From assembly GCA_964019055.1 (NCBI GenBank), contig OZ025218.1, forward strand, positions 1,943,191-2,007,190: a DNA stretch of 64,000 nt. Direction: 5' to 3'. The notes under the pieces were generated by a model. That model ran no database searches and was not told the origin of the DNA. It saw only the letters and a program-made list of their open reading frames with translations. Position numbers and translations under genes: made by a program. Positions 31,723 through 43,841 of this stretch are shown here, one piece after another. Every line of letters starts with the position of its first letter. The first letter of the stretch is position 1. Source of the stretch: Anthopleura xanthogrammica. Lineage: Eukaryota > Cnidaria > Anthozoa > Actiniaria > Actiniidae.

Positions 31723-34700
31723 ATGATGACATCTTGGAGAAACGTCGTCCGTAATAAAGCCGTGTCTCGCACTACGATTATCTTGTCCTTGATCATCTGT
31801 AGTCTACAGTCTGTTGAAGGTAAGTAAGCTTAGAGGCTCACAGATAAACAGTCTGGAAGACGTTTTATTTTGTTATCATTCTTAAAATTCATAAACTATC
31901 AATATTTTTAAGAGATTATGGTTCATAAACACTAAGTTCAAAGTATTTTGGTTAAACAGTATTAGCGAATAAGGAGTAACAATATAAAATATCTACAAAA
32001 ATATAAAGTTTTGTCATTTGATACGATTTACAATTGATAATCCTAATAAGATACATTTAACTTTTAATAAATTAATAATATTAATTTAAATTTCTATCAC
32101 AACTAATAATATACAAACTGGTTGTTGACGTTTTCATCGACGATATTTCTAGTTATATTGATTCATTGGTTAAATAGAGTTTTTTAGTTGCTTAGACCTT
32201 ATTTTACATGTCTTTCACAGTAACATAATTTCCAAGCTAAAAATACAAAATTTTAAGAAATCGAAATTGAAATAAAATCTAAGTTTATTTATAATATTTT
32301 GTATTTATTAGAGCTATTGTTTTGATCTGCTGGATTTTACAATCCATTCTTAGCGTAAAAATGAGAATTTTCACAAATTGGACTCCAAACTTTTTGCCTT
32401 TCAAAAGTACCGGGGAAACTAAGAAAGTATGTAAAGTTGATCCAGTCGATGAATATTTCCATATATATGCAAGAATTTGTCGCCTTCGGCTTCACAGCGA
32501 GACTTTGTCAAGCAAGAACCATAATCGTCTTTAATTATTCTAAAGTGATCAACCGAAAAGAACTAGACTTCCGTGCACGGCGTGATGTAGTGTTTCCATT
32601 TGCTTCAAATTTGCGTCAAATTACAACCACTATATTTAAACGTCAGTTAAAGACATATCTTTTTAGGTTGGCTTATTGTTAGTCACTTTCTGATTAATTA
32701 TTAGTTATTATTATCGTTGATATTATTATCATTTTCTAGAATCTTCTATCATTAGATTTTTTTATAAGTTTTTATTTATTTTTTTGTATTTTAACCTATA
32801 TAATATTTATATAAGTCGTTATTACATTTAACATATGCTATGCGCGATTGATCATTTTTATGAATATCGCGCAGTATAAGTGATTAAATATTATTATTAT
32901 TATTATTATCATCCAGTGGGACGCCTGTTTGTAGAATAGATCATTACACGTCATAAGGTCTATTTTTGAATTTATCGGTTTTTAGCTGACTCTAACATAA
33001 TTGCGAGTGCATTTTGTGATTTTTTAACTCGCTCGTACACAGGCAACCCAAGCAATACTTTGGTGGTGTGTACCCTATACATTCACTGTAAATCTGCATG
33101 TTTGTATGGAAAATACGTATTTAATTAAATTTGAACATGCCTTGGTCCTGTGTTGCTTTTAAAGGTATTTGACGTCATTCTGGGTGTTTTTGTTTTTTTT
33201 GCCGTTTTTTGAATACTGGAGGGCTAACACAGGACCAAAGTATGTTCAAAATTATTTAAAGAAAAAATAAGTATTTTTTTCCCATTTATTCATTCACTGT
33301 ATATGTATATTTTATTATGACTGCGTAATCCAGTTATATGAATGCAAGGCATGATTATACAGACTTTGGTAAGCGAACATTTCATTACAGTGCTTCTACT
33401 CTTTTTAATGCACTTGAAACTGATTGTAAACAACTCGCTATGTCTGAAGCATCTACTCTCGATGCTTTAACCTCTAGAACAACAGCAATTAAACTTAGAA
33501 TCCGTAAATACTTTCGTCTTAAGCTTAACTGTATTGACCACCTGGAAGAACGTTTCTGCTTTAATTGTAGGTTTCTTATGAGTTGTAACTGTATTTCTTC
33601 TTAATCTTTATTTGCTTCTCCGTATCTTTACCTTAACTTGTATCTCTTAGTAATTTATTGTTTTAGTCTAGTAGTCTTACGTTTTTCTTGTTCCTATTGT
33701 TTAGTCTATCACAAACTTATCTTTCATAAAATATTAGTAATATATAATTCATACATATTGTTATTTACATTTAGTTTAATTATTTATTTAATTAGAGGGC
33801 CGTATGTTAGATAACCTTTATAGCTGTTAATACGTATTTTTCCATCGTAAAATATAGTTTATTGTATTGTATTGTATTGTATTGCTTATCAATAAACAAT
33901 TTATCTGTAAATCTGTTCGTACACAACACAAATGTATTGCTTGGCATGGGCTGCCTGTGGCTCGTATCAAGTCAAAAACACTCGGGTATATCATTCAACT
34001 TTGAGAATAGGATTCTGTTTGTTTTATTTGCATCCAAACAAAAATAATAATAATCAACTGCAAGGGAATAAAACGTGGTCTGAAATGTACAAAACAATAT
34101 GCCCAAGCTAAAGAGGACTGTTGGAGCTATTTTGTATAGAAACTGGATATCACAGAACATTGATAACAAAAGCAAATACCAAATCCGTACATTTACTGCA
34201 TTTTGTCCACTCGAGCCTCGCCTTGAATCTATTGTTCTGTGGTCAGTCAAGCGAATAAGGGAAAGGTCTATTCTTAGTTTTTTTGCAATTGACAACTAAA
34301 TAGTTGACAGAGTGATTTTACTTGTTAATCAATTGTTTTCTTTTGTTCTTTATCAACTAGAACTAACTAAATAGTCGTGCACTCTGTTGAATATAAATAA
34401 ATGAAAAAATTCTGGGCGCTTTTAAAAATCACTAACAACTTACAATAAAATATGTTATGTGACAGGATCTATTCTCTCTTTTTTCTTTGGAGTTTTATTA
34501 AGGAAAATTAAATCTCTCATGAAAATTTATTGTCCATAATGTTCTCATAATTTGGTACTTTATATTTACTTTATTCGCAGGACTCAGTATTACAAATAGC
34601 GGTGACCTTAGCCTGTTTCAGATAGATGAAGAACTGCCAGTTGGTAAGCATCTTCCTATTGTCATGTTTCCGAGTCGATGCGAGTATCATCAGCTCTGAA

Positions 34701-37700
34701 ACACGAGTCGGTTGTGGGTAAAAGACTAAGAAAAAATTGCTTTCTAATCTATTAACCAATGCATGCACAAGTTTCTTTTTACAATAAATAGAACTTTTAT
34801 ACTAAAATTATTTTTCCTAAAAACCTCAACCAATTTTCGTTTGAAATTTAAGATTTTCCAACAGGCACGTTTGTTTACTCGGAACATTTTGCCCATGCGC
34901 ATACGTTTTCCAGTCCTATCACGATGCCATCTCCATCCTTGTGAGGGGATGTGCAGTGGTGCAGAGACCTCACTTATCGCATGACTGTAACGGCACTGTC
35001 ACACCACGAAATTGGCGAAATCTTTTGAAGCAATCATATCGAGTAAGATCAATAAAAATGTTTGTACTCAACGGTCAAGGCACGGTACGTCACGTCCATT
35101 GTGAGTTCAGTCAATCGAGATTTGTTCTAAGGGGTTATATACGTTACCGCCTGATTTTTCTCTCTCATACAGTAAATAATTTTGAATAGACTATAACTTT
35201 AGTCTGCCGCAGCAATGCATTCTGCACTGGTACTGTTATCTCAATCAAATAACACCAAACAAAAGACTTCATTGTTTGTTGTTCTTAATATGTTCATTGT
35301 TCTTTTGGTTGGTGTTATTTGATTAGTTAAGAGTCCAAGAATGCATTGCTGCGGCACAATAGCAATATAGTCTATGGTCCCTGCATTGTTTGATACTGCA
35401 GGACGACCTCTCTGAAAAATACTCTGGTGATGAGAGTTTTCTGGTAAAATATTGTGATTATTATATTCCAGGGACTGTAATCATTACAGCCAAAACGGAC
35501 CAACCTGCAGATAGCTTCGAGTTGACAGACAACTCTGATAGTTACCTTGGCATCAACAGCACAACTGGAGAAGTGTTCATACAGAAACGAATCGATAAAG
35601 AAGTGAGTTTAATGAGTATCAATCAACGTGCAGTTTTGCCCGTGTTGTTCTGTGGAGCACTTTACCTTAAGACGACAACAAAATGTCAGTCGAGTAATGT
35701 ATGTTGAAAATATAGAATGTAGTGGTAATGTGTGTGGAGCGAACCTTACGGAAGAGCCCGGTACGGATAGTGATGGTTGTAAAATGTAAGGTTTAACATT
35801 ATACGCGCTGTTCTGATTGGCTGGTTTGAGTGGAGCCAGTAAAAGCAAAATAAGACTGGCAGTCAGTTTTCTTGTCAATGATGACTTCAGGTTGGTCTTA
35901 TTTTGATGCAGTCTTTGCTTTGAAACTGGGTCGCAACAAATACTTCATTTTCAACAAACTGGTATAAAATATTTAACTATAGCTCAAGGCAAACATGGCC
36001 ATGACACATACAGGAAGACCTTCCAATGCCGTTCTCGTTTGACATGCGTCTGTAAATTTTAGTTTTATTTCTCCGCCTCTTTTGTATCAAAGCCTTGCCA
36101 TATATCATATAATAAATATCTTATTAGCATTATTTTGCTGCGAAAATTTTCATTTGATTGGTGGTCCGCCATTTTGTTAGCTCCCGCTTCGGGTTAGGTT
36201 TTCCATATTCGGCATAGCTAAAAATAGCTCAATCCCAAAAGACATAAGTCATTTTATATGAGAGAAGATAGGCAATTCTAGTTATGGACTTCTTGTTGTT
36301 CTCCCTTCCCCCAAAGGGTTTTACTTCGGTTTCTTCGATTTTAGTTGTAATTTTGTAAAGCGCATTTCATCATCTCTATGGAAAATGCGCTATATAAGTT
36401 GATAAATAATAATTTTTAATTATTATTATTATTATTATTATTATTTTTATTGTAATTGTTGTTTTAGTAATTTATTATATTATTATTATTATATAAATAA
36501 TAATATAAATAGTTATATATTCTCACTGCATACTCATTATCACGTCGCAGTAAGTTAAGTTATGGGTGAGATCCGCGACTGTTGTGATATGAGGTAAACA
36601 GCGAGAAGAGGAACCCGAAAAGCACCGCCACCAGGGGAGGGTGGGTGGGGCAAAACTCGACTTCTCGCGACGCTCCGAACGACGTTATGCAATAAGGCAT
36701 GTATGTGGAGTTAATTTATACAGCTCCGTGCTAATTAATTATGCAGTGAGAATAGTTATATATTCTCACTACATACTCATTATCACGTCGCAGTAAGTTA
36801 AGTTATGGGTGAGATCCGCTCCTGTCCCTCACCAAGGTAAAGAGACGAGATGGAATATGGCTTACATCCAAATATACCCATAACATCCTTAATTCAATAC
36901 TTAAAAACCATATCCATTACTCAGAACCCATATCCATTACTCAGAACCCATATCCATTACTCAGAACCCCCAATACTCCACAACTCAAAGCTTATTAACC
37001 TTTGATCCGACGTGACAAATCATACGTATGCTTAGTATGTAGGTTGCCTGCTCTGAAGTGACTTGGGTCCAAAAAACGCAATTGAGAAAGTCTCCCCAGG
37101 CCCGGACGAGGGCACACCAGGGAAGGCGGAGGCAAAGGGCCAACAAAAGGCAGGGTTTCCTCGATGATGCACCTTAAGGGAATAGCCCCGGCTGGTTCTA
37201 GCCTGTTAACTTCTTCCAATCTTGACGCAAACTGAGTGCAATCAACCTACAAGCATAAACCAATTGGAGAGAATATATCCATTTTTGAACATATTTATGC
37301 CATTTCATATTTACATTGTCAACAGGTTGTAGGAAGTTCTCGTCTCACAGCTACGGTCACAGCTCGTAAGGGAAGCTCAACGGTAAGTCCATCCTGCTCC
37401 CCTTCAGAAATTGTTCAATAAAATAAAATTGCAGAAATACTTCCATGACGGGTCAGTCACTGAAAGCAGGCGATGCTAATTATAAAGTATTTTATTATCA
37501 GGCAACTGCCAGGCTCACGTGTGTAGTCAAAGATATTAATGACGTCACTCCATCTTTTCCAAAGCTATTCTACAAAGTTTCTATCAGAGGTACTGCAAAA
37601 TATGTTTTAACCGTTATTATCTCACTTAGACGCTTGGTTATTCATAGTCTATTTATTTTTCCATTCCTTTAGCCGGATTTTTTTTCATTTCTTCCTCTTC

Positions 37701-37787
37701 CCTTTCCTTATCCAATCCATAATCCATCCAATCTCATTCCATTTCATCCCATCCATTTTTCAACCCAAAACCTGTATTGACGGTGGC

Positions 37788-37818
<31 letters not shown>

Positions 37819-40800
37819 ATAATAATGATTATGATGATGGTCACGATAATGGTGATCATTATGATGATGAAGATGACGACGAAGATACTGCCGTTTGCGA
37901 TCAACTGTTCGCGTATAGTGTAGCTAACCTTTTTTCACGGCTATTTTAAGTTTCAAACTAGACTTTCTGGCGCCAGCCGCAACGTTTTTGGACGTGAATG
38001 TTAGCGTTTTCAAGTACAGAATAGCAACTTTTGACAAGTCTATAACAGACCTCTTGGTGATGTTTTCTTCAGATCAGAAGGCTTAAAATGTAGGGAGCAA
38101 ACTTTGGTGCTTTCAGTTACCGTGAACTCTTTTCCTTCTTTGCGTCGAATGGCGTGGATCCATTGTTTTTTCCTCAAACGCTCCTTTGGGAAGAAAAAAA
38201 AAGACACTTTTTTGCCATCCTTCGTTGTATTTCCCCTTTGGGTACATCCGACAACACAACAGTGTGAAGGCATATATGTAAAGAAGGATAATTTTTAGTT
38301 TTAACTGTATATAAATCACTGAAATCTTCGAAGTATTTACTAAGCGAAGTGAGAAGTAAACAACGCGACGACTTCGCAGCCTCGACTCCGTGAACTCGAC
38401 CCAGGTCGTTCGCGGCTGTCCGCCATATTTAGATTCGGTGTATATCTAATGCTTTTATTGTGCAAATTTACAAGTCAATATGGTCAAATTTGCATAAATG
38501 ATGCTGATTTGATGTGATAATCATTATGATTGTGATGACGGCGATGATAATGATGGTGATGTTTGTGTTGGTGATGATGATAATGATAATGATAATGATG
38601 TCTGGGTTATCGTCCTCTTGTTTATCGACGTTTTTTTTTACAGAAAACATCAGTAGGTATTCTGACATATACGGTCAATGCAGTCGACACAGAGAAAGGT
38701 ACAAACGGACAAGATTTTGTTACGTATAAGATAACAAGTGGAAATGAGGTGAGAAGACATTCCTTCGTGATTCACTTTCGCTTGTATTATTTCTGTCATG
38801 AATTTTTTTTTACTAAAATATCTTCTTGTTCTTTCAGGATGGTTCGTTCTCAATAACACAATACGGTGGGGAGGTGAAAGTATCACGTGAGCTGGATTAC
38901 GAAACCAAAACACATTACACGCTGAACATCACAGCACGGGTTGGTATTGAACCTCGTATAGCAGAAGAATTCCATCACTTGCTCTTAACATTTTCAAAAT
39001 AATATAGATATCTAACTATCTTTTCTATGATGAACATTTTCCAACTTGTTTCCCTAGGATTATCCTGGTCTGAGTAACTGGACGATCTTGGAGATCACTT
39101 TACTTGATGCAGATGACTTGCCTGCTAAGTTTACTGCGTTTATCTACACGGCTGAAGTCAAGGAAGACGCCTCATTGGTCAGTTGGCTTCAATCACTAGC
39201 ATCATTACAGCTATCATCATTATCACCATCATAATCATTATCGTCCTTATCGTCATTATCATACTCACGCATCGTCGTTTTTGACATAACCACTTTGAGC
39301 TCAATTTCTATAGCTTTGTCTTTTTACCAATTACGTCACCTGTCGTCTAAACGTCTTTTTTTTCTTGCTTGTGACTGATGAGTGTTTTGTTTCCAGGGCA
39401 CAAGCATCGTACAAGTCGTGGCATTTGATCTTGACAAAGGCATCAACAGTACTGTCACGTATGGCATAGATCAAGGTAATCTATAATCCTTTGAAATGAG
39501 GAAATACGAATGATGGTGTGGCTGGGGGGAGGAGTGATCTGTGATGGACAACCATCCCATCTAGGAGGAGTTAGTGGCTTTTCCATTTCAACCGGAACAG
39601 AATTTATATCACCTTCAACCTAGAAATCTTATTGATACCCTTAAAAACAACCACTATGCTGATGTACGTTAGATCGAATGTGAATTTAGCGTGTAAGGTT
39701 TTTCTCAGGGAGGAAAACTGGTAAACCCAGAAATACACCCTCAAATCAAAGGAGAGACTTAACTTTTTGTTGTTGTTTTTCTTATATTTTTCCCTCAGTA
39801 ACCAATCCTACAAGACTGTTCGTTATAAATAACGTGACAGGGATGATATCACTGAACGGATCTCTGGACAGAGAATCTATTGCTGATTACAGTATACGTG
39901 TTCTGGTATGTAGAAATAGTTATGAGACGTTGCCACGTGACCTGTTCATGTTCGTTGCCAACTTATTTTGCATACGTCATTCTGACCGTTACCTTTCTAT
40001 GACGTCATACAGGCATATTCGTCATATCCCGTGACTGATCACGCCACTGTTAACATCAAAGTGACAGACGCCAATGACAACAGAAGTGTATTCACACAAT
40101 CAGTGTATCAAGGAACCGTGGTGGAGAACTTAGCACCGGGAACGAGTGTGTTGAAAGTAGAAGCAACAGACAAGGACCAGGTATGATCGTGAAAGTATTG
40201 TGAAATTACCATGGCCACGACTCAGTCAGTATTAAAAAGAAATTGTTTGAAGGCAATGGGGTGTAACTCTAATATTTGCTATTGACTGTATTACAACCAA
40301 AAAAAAGAAAATTCTCCATTGTTCTTTAAAATAACTTCCATCGCCCAAGAACATCACCCAAGTTTAGTTTGCCAATCTGTAACGATGTTTAATCAATGTT
40401 CCTGTTTTAAGGGAATCAACGCAGAGCTACGCTACGACATCAAACCTGGTATTGATGCAAGTAGGTTTTCCATCAGCCATCAAACAGGCATCATAACAAC
40501 TGCAAAAGAACTTGACAGGGAAGAAAAAAACTTTTACAACTTGACTGTAGTCGTGGTAGACACTATGAATGCCACGGTGGGCAACGCGTTCAACAGCGCT
40601 GCTTTTGTATATATCTATGTACAGGTAAGACAAACCAAACACCATTCTTGATGAACCCTAAAACAACCTCTGGCTGCTGATCTAAGTCAGGGCATGACTA
40701 ACTCACAGATCAAAACCTGAAACAACCTCTGGGCTGATCTAAGTCAGGGCAGGGCTAACTCACAGATCAAAACCTGAAACAACCTCTGGGCTGATCTAAG

Positions 40801-41977
40801 TCAGGGCAGGGCTAATTTAAAGATCAAACCCTGAAACAACCTCTGGGCTGATCTAAGTCAGGGCAGGGCTAACTCACAGATCAAAACCTGAAACAACCTC
40901 TGGGCTGATCTAAGTCAGGGCAGGGCTAATTCAAAGATCAAACCCTGAAACAACCTCTGGGCTGATCTAAGTCAGAGCAGGGCTAACTCACAGATCGAAA
41001 TGGAATTAAGCTTGTTAGGTTTTGCGGGGAGTGGAAAACCGGAGAACCGGAGAAAAACCCTCAAATCAAGGTCGGAGAAACTGAAAAAACTACCTGCATG
41101 TGATGGCAGTGTCCAGGATTGTAACCTGATACTCCAGAGGTGAGAGGCGAGTGTACTACAACTACACCACCCTTGATTCCCTTCAATTTTAATAGGATGC
41201 CAATGACAACGCTCCTGTCTTCACCTCTCCATCGTACAATGTCACAATCAACGAATCTATTGCTGTTGGCGCCAAAGTGATTCAGGTCGAGGCTAAAGAC
41301 CCGGATGTAGATCAAGATATAGTGTATGTCATTACTGGTGGGAATGAACTGTCAAGGTTTCTGATCGATAGAAGAAGTGGTACTATTTATATTAGAAGTT
41401 TCATTGACAGAGATCCATCTCGTAATGAGACAGCATTCACTCTGCACGTGAGTCAGATAAAAGCTATAATTTATTCATTTATTAACTCGTTGGTTCATTC
41501 ATTCATTCTTCACCCATACAATCCACCTGCACCGAAACATCCATCCATCCATCCATCCATCCATCCATCCATCCATCCATCCATCCATCCATCCATCCAT
41601 CCATCCATCCATCCATCCATCCATTCATCCATCCATCCATCCACCCACCCACCCACCCATCCATCCATCCATCCATCCATCCATCCTGTTTTTCATTCAT
41701 TCATCTATGCATCAGTTTATTTGTTCATTTTCTATTATTTGTAGGTGATGGCAATAGATGACAAAAATCATTTGTTGAACTCCACTACAACTGTAAGTAC
41801 TGCTGTGTTCATGTGATACGTCAGATTACTTTACTTATCTATCCAATAATGTATGGGCTTCCTGTGTTCCTCGTCTTTTTTTCTTTTACTTTCAATATTT
41901 TTACCTCCCTTGTATTTATTTCCAGGTAAAAGTAGCTGTAGATGACGCCAGTGATACCCACCCTCGCAGCTCACAAG
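31723..41977 (+). CDS. Cadherin cassette A: signal peptide plus five or so N-terminal cadherin repeats
   Basis: Exons: 31723-31819 (signal peptide, [17 protein letters not shown]), 34581-34643, 35472-35602, 37326-37382, 37502-37589, 38644-38748, 38838-38939, 39058-39177, 39397-39475, 39799-39905, 40013-40180, 40412-40624, 41196-41447, 41745-41792, 41926-41977. Cadherin signatures include DINDVTPSF (exon 5), [11 protein letters not shown] (7), SLDRES (10), VTDANDN (11), [14 protein letters not shown] (12) and DANDNAPVF (13). Every junction is in phase except exon 5 (ends phase 1) to exon 6 (begins phase 0), where two bases are missing compared with cassette B. Exon 15 has lost the DxNDN calcium motif (DDASDTHP). 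No transmembrane or terminal exon follows, and no continuation is seen before cassette B. It may be an alternative 5' cassette for the downstream exons, or a decaying duplicate. Confidence 0.75.
32437..32911 (+). mobile_element. LINE 3' end fragment (CR1/L2-like)
   Basis: A short reading-frame remnant ends [15 protein letters not shown], matching the FKSKLKTHLFRMAYS tail of the 2.8-kb LINE. It is followed by an AT-rich 3' UTR and an (ATT)n tail at about 32888-32911. A shorter remnant of the same insertion persists in cassette B at 45.83-46.02 kb, so the insertion predates the duplication. Confidence 0.7.
33338..33885 (+). mobile_element. Probable LINE 3' end with (TATTG)n tail
   Basis: A frame with [18 protein letters not shown] resembles the conserved R.F...A..LWN.LP segment of LINE ORF2 C-termini, but weakly. 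An AT-rich 3' UTR ends in TATTG repeats (about 33858-33883), a tail type of CR1-like elements. Not present in the matching intron of cassette B. Confidence 0.45.
35187..35374. repeat. Foldback/MITE-like element
   Basis: TAGACTATA...GTCTGCCGCAGCAATGCATTCT pairs with AGAATGCATTGCTGCGGCA...TATAGTCTA. Inner AATCAAATAACACCAA pairs with TTGGTGTTATTTGATT. It lies in the cassette A intron 2 and is absent from the cassette B counterpart. Confidence 0.8.
36330..36450 (+). mobile_element. LINE/SINE 3' tail fragment
   Basis: AAAGCGCATTTCATCATCTC with GCGCTATATAAGTTGATAAA followed by (ATT)n is the terminal part of CR1/L2-type elements, as at 3.6 kb. There is no coding sequence. Confidence 0.55.
36517..36835. 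repeat. Pair of about 75-bp direct repeats, 241 bp apart
   Basis: TATATTCTCACTGCATACTC, CACGTCGCAGTAAGTTAAGT and TATGGGTGAGATCCGC occur twice (about 36517 and 36758). They enclose a GC-rich stretch with GGGGAGGGTGGGTGGGGC. A short tandem of AACCCATATCCATTACTCAG follows at about 36907-36967. Confidence 0.7.
37780..37875. repeat. (GGTGGC)n and (GATGAT)n microsatellite
   Basis: Tandem GGTGGC units followed by an imperfect GATGAT run, within the intron after cassette A exon 5. The same intron in cassette B has a much longer ATG array (48.7-49.0 kb). Confidence 0.8.
38040..38273 (-). pseudogene. THAP zinc-finger domain fragment
   Basis: The minus-strand frame is [10 protein letters not shown]..., with a Trp (QWIHAI), then [13 protein letters not shown]. 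This is the C2CH zinc-coordinating arrangement (C-x(2-4)-C ... C-x2-H) of the DNA-binding THAP domain. The frame stops shortly after SPRGLL, where family members normally continue to a conserved AVP-type box and the rest of the protein. THAP domains occur in P-element-like transposases and in host factors derived from them. Here the domain sits alone, antisense, in an intron of cadherin cassette A. The matching B intron has no such frame, so it looks like an inserted transposon or retro-copied exon remnant. Whether it is expressed cannot be told. Confidence 0.7.
39676..39762 (-). mobile_element. SINE body fragment, reverse orientation
   Basis: TTTAGCGTGTAAGGTTTTTC, GGAGGAAAACTGGTAAACCC and ACCCTCAAATCAAAGGAGAG match the reverse-oriented SINE body at 41.0 and 51.7 kb. 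Confidence 0.6.
40665..41000 (+). repeat. 57-bp minisatellite, about 6 units (cassette A intron 12)
   Basis: Unit: CCTCTGGGCTGATCTAAGTC, AGGGCA(T/G)GGCTAACTCACAG, ATC(A/G)AAACCTGAAACAA. It runs directly into a reverse-oriented SINE (41005-41190). The same arrangement occupies the homologous intron of cassette B. Confidence 0.9.
41005..41190 (-). mobile_element. tRNA-derived SINE, reverse orientation
   Basis: Read on the minus strand, it begins GGGTGGTGTAGTTGTAGTAC ACTCGCC (A-box region) and has GGTTACAATCCTGG (B-box region), then the SINE body with GGTTTTTCTCCGG. It ends 5 bp before cassette A exon 13. Confidence 0.7.
41539..41690. repeat. (CCAT)n microsatellite
   Basis: A long CCAT tetranucleotide run with a CCAC interruption in the intron after cassette A exon 13. 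A five-unit CCAT remnant lies in the matching B intron at about 54919-54940. It yields a spurious HPSIHPSI frame. Confidence 0.95.
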
Positions 41978-42072
41978 GTACTTACACATTGTCTATGATG
42001 CATTATTGCCTCCATTTTCGGTATTTAACTCTTATTTGACCTGTTACTAACGTGTTCATTGGGTTTATATCA

Positions 42073-42331
42073 TATACAGCTATTTCAAAAAATGCTGATG
42101 AATGTTTTGGTGCATGTGTATACCAAGCTTGAAATGTATTATATTCATATATGTACATAATGTCAGCACAAAAGAAAATATGCCGAAAAAACGTGCAGAA
42201 AAAGTTTGGGAAAATTCCTTATTCTTGTGACCTTTCGCTGATTTCATTCACATCCCCCATAGGGCATTTCGGTCTTGGTGTGCAACATACAACCAAAGCT
42301 TCGCCAACCTTTTTTTTAAATAGCTGTATAC
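42073..42331. repeat. MITE family M3 copy
   Basis: TATACAGCTATTTCAAAAAA ... TTTTTTTAAATAGCTGTATA with GAATGTTTTGGTGCATG / CAACATACAACCAAAGCTTC subterminal pairs. It lies just after the end of cassette A. Confidence 0.8.
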
Positions 42332-42439
42332 GACCTGGTGATTAACAACGGAAAGAAATATTAGATAATAAAATAATCTTATTTACATGCATGACGAATA
42401 TCATAGAATTTCCGATAATGGAAATCTTACTGATATTTG

Positions 42440-42705
42440 GCGTGTCATGAGTTATGAACGCGATGTGTTCCAATACGTGGAGTATACGAGAATTTCGTGA
42501 CATTGATACGTTTAAACGTCGAGTGTCATGGAGTATCAGAATCATGATACTCTATATCACTGCATGTCATTGCGTACCCATATACGTATACTCGTGCCAC
42601 GGCGTGTCATACGTATCACGATATTGTGAACATGGAGTGTCATGGAGTATCAGAATCATGATACTCTATATTGCGTACCCATATACGTATACTCGTGCTC
42701 ATGTG
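42440..42705. repeat. Tandem duplication of about 110-120 bp
   Basis: GAGTGTCATGGAGTATCAGA, ATCATGATACTCTATAT and GCGTACCCATATACGTATAC recur at about 42519 and 42635. The unit itself contains small palindromes (AGTATCAGAATCATGATACT). Confidence 0.75.
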
Positions 42706-43473
42706 CCAAGACGTGCACATGTCATATATCGTAAAATGTATTATTTGTTGTGGTCTATTGTGCGTATCCTGTAACATTGAAAGGATGAATTCTTGTCAAT
42801 GGCGCATTGACTTGTAACTTAGCAATCAATCGAAAGAGAACATTTTCTAGTTTCTACGTTTCGATTTACTACGTGGGTTTGCTACGAAATAGTGAATGTA
42901 TCCTGACTATTCCTTTACCGATTTGATTATTTCTTTACCCTATGTTCTTTGTAGACGAACTCTACAATACATAAAATATAAGGAGACCTTTGTGGACTTT
43001 AAAAATATTCGGATTCAAATATTCGTGTCCGTGTTGTTATCAGTTCGTAATTCTTTGGTCCTTGACTAAAACTTTTCAGTGCTTTGGCCCTTTTTTCAAT
43101 TGTTGGTTTGAGTTTGAAGACCCCCTAGACTACAGCACCAAGGAACAAGCCTCTATCTACAGGTGAAGTCGCGACTCTTCTCTGCACAGCGAGTGCTTGA
43201 ACCTTTGGCCTCCCTCGAACGTCGGGGCGCCTTAAAATTTCTTTTGAGTTTCGAGGAACTCATCGGTGCCTTCACTTGACTGCATGGGAGGTTACTACCG
43301 AGACCCAAAGCCACAAATAACGCCGCCGCGCATTGATAGTACCTATTCTTTCGTCAAGTGCAGCTGTTTGATCGCTGTTTCCTTATACCTTAAGTATGGG
43401 ATAATAGTTGTGTCACATGTGGGACCCGAGAACGAACCGCTCTTTTGTAACGTCTTTTTAAAATAGTCATTAT

Positions 43474-43841
43474 GGTTCTTCCTACAAATTCTTTCTTTTC
43501 GGGAAACGGAAGTCGGTCTGATACGAGGTCGGATCGCAGAGATGGCGGCCAAATTCGTGTTTCCCTAACGATGGATCAGAGCCGCGAAAGAGAAACAGTG
43601 GTGGTGGGCTCGCTGGAGTTGAGACACATTTTTGAAAGTGTTAAAATATTGAGCACTACAGTAAAAGACCAAAACAACAAAATTGACCAGATGACGAAGG
43701 ATGTGACTTTCGTGAATGCTGAGCTTGAAAAGCTAACAACTAGTGAGGATGAGCTGCGATCGGAGCCTCCTTTAGTAAAGGAGATGACTAATGTTCAAAC
43801 CAGCAACCAACACTACAGACCAGTTCCCAAAGAAGTTAAGG
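43474..43841 (+). CDS. Hypothetical coding exon or retroelement ORF fragment
   Basis: An ATG at 43474 opens a frame of about 123 codons with a basic Ser/Arg start and a heptad-like segment (SLELRHIFESVKILSTTVKD, then DQNNKIDQMTKDV) that could form a coiled coil. Its end has a plausible donor (GTTAAG|GTAAGC at about 43842). I do not recognise a family. A gag/ORF1-like protein of a retroelement or a first exon of a small gene are both possible. No partner exon was found before the foldback at 44.1 kb. Codon use is not low-complexity, which favours real coding history. Confidence 0.3.

Noticed and set aside
34099..34299. Short frame [16 protein letters not shown]... in cassette A intron 1
   Set aside because: No recognisable family, no flanking splice partners in phase, and repetitive AT-rich surroundings; insufficient support for a gene.
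41277..41744. Frame with [12 protein letters not shown] repeat
   Set aside because: Only the part up to 41447 is the cadherin exon; the remainder is the (CCAT)n microsatellite after the donor.
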